Shown: piece after piece, positions 34,823 to 34,967 of the stretch
Layout of the letters: the number at the start of each line of letters is the position of its first letter
How positions within the stretch are numbered: position 1 is the first letter of the stretch
From: Pedobacter agri PB92
GTDB taxonomy: Bacteria > Bacteroidota > Bacteroidia > Sphingobacteriales > Sphingobacteriaceae
DNA: 34,967 nt
Assembly (NCBI RefSeq): GCF_000258495.1
Contig: NZ_AJLG01000030.1
Span: 1 to 34,967, forward strand
Direction: 5' to 3'
The notes under the pieces: generated by a model
Told to the model about the DNA's origin: nothing
Seen by the model: only the letters and a program-made list of their open reading frames with translations
Databases searched by the model: none
Program-made: the position numbers and the translations under genes

Positions 34823-34967
34823 ATATACCTACCCAATATTGCTATTGGTAAATCTTTTGGAGAAAACAATCAATTGCAATTTGCGATGAGCAGGAGGGTA
34901 CAGCGGCCCGATTACAGTGATTTGAATCCGTTTCGGGTTTTTAGAGATCCGTTGCTGTATTATGAAG
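34823..34967 (+). pseudogene. Internal fragment of an outer-membrane beta-barrel (TonB-receptor-like) gene, runs off the window
   Basis: After a stop at 34820 the frame reads PNIAIGKSFGENNQLQFAM, SRRVQRPDYSDLNPFRVFRD and PLLYYE to the window end. The segment (S/R)RRxQRPxYxDLNPFRxxxDP is a hallmark of the C-terminal barrel of Bacteroidota outer-membrane beta-barrel/TonB-dependent receptor-like proteins. It normally lies several hundred residues into the protein. No matching upstream barrel, plug domain or signal peptide precedes it, so the gene is broken or 5'-truncated here. The ATG at 34886 is an internal methionine. Confidence 0.65.

Noticed and set aside
1..34967. CRISPR array, tRNA, rRNA, intact insertion sequence or defence system
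   Set aside because: No regularly spaced repeats, no tRNA-like cloverleaf, no rRNA sequence, no intact transposase, and no nuclease, toxin or restriction gene were seen on either strand.

Overview
The window looks like a chromosomal segment of a Bacteroidota bacterium, most likely a member of the Sphingobacteriaceae (Pedobacter/Mucilaginibacter-like). The grounds are recognition by eye, not a database search: long hybrid histidine kinases, a Bacteroidetes-style tyrosine recombinase relic, a secreted protein with a PEP-CTERM-like tail, promoter candidates with the TAnnTTTG -7 element, and few Shine-Dalgarno sequences.

Layout. (1) 1-3.9 kb: the 3' part of a sensor kinase and a single-domain response regulator, a small 77-aa protein, a divergent cold-shock-like protein, and the relic of an S41-type protease. 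(2) 3.9-12.3 kb: an AT-rich accessory zone. It holds a GAF-HisKA-PAS protein that lacks an ATPase domain, two decayed tyrosine-recombinase genes, a second cold-shock-like paralogue, small hypotheticals, a secreted sorting-signal protein and two good stand-alone terminators. (3) 12.3-23.2 kb: an exopolysaccharide (EPS) cluster, visibly richer in G+C than its flanks. Its order is short TolC-like protein, Wzc/GumC-like chain-length protein, Wzy/ligase-like polymerase, GT2 synthase, 29-aa membrane peptide, GT4, GT2, a convergent GT2 on the other strand, Wzx flippase and a GT32-type transferase, closed by a strong terminator. (4) 23.2-27.6 kb: control and initiation. A hybrid histidine kinase with an HNOBA-like sensor domain is divergent from a response regulator, which overlaps by one base a gene fusing a dead receiver domain to an initiating sugar-phosphate transferase. 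(5) 27.6-35 kb: an AT-rich zone with an 80-aa protein, a sigma-70 region 4 fragment, a 1303-aa multi-PAS hybrid kinase, a convergent single-domain response regulator and, at the right edge, a relic of an outer-membrane beta-barrel (TonB-receptor-like) gene.

How the genes may work together. The transferase at 26376 would load the first sugar phosphate on undecaprenyl phosphate. The glycosyltransferases would extend the repeat, Wzx would flip it, the Wzy-like protein would polymerise it, and the Wzc-like and TolC-like proteins would set length and aid export. The kinase/regulator pair beside the transferase, and the non-phosphorylatable receiver fused to it, suggest signal input at the initiation step. 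The most unusual points are this pseudo-receiver fusion, the Wzc-like protein whose kinase motifs are all degraded, the 29-aa peptide inside the operon, and two decayed copies of one unknown gene, each lying upstream of a GAF-domain sensor gene.
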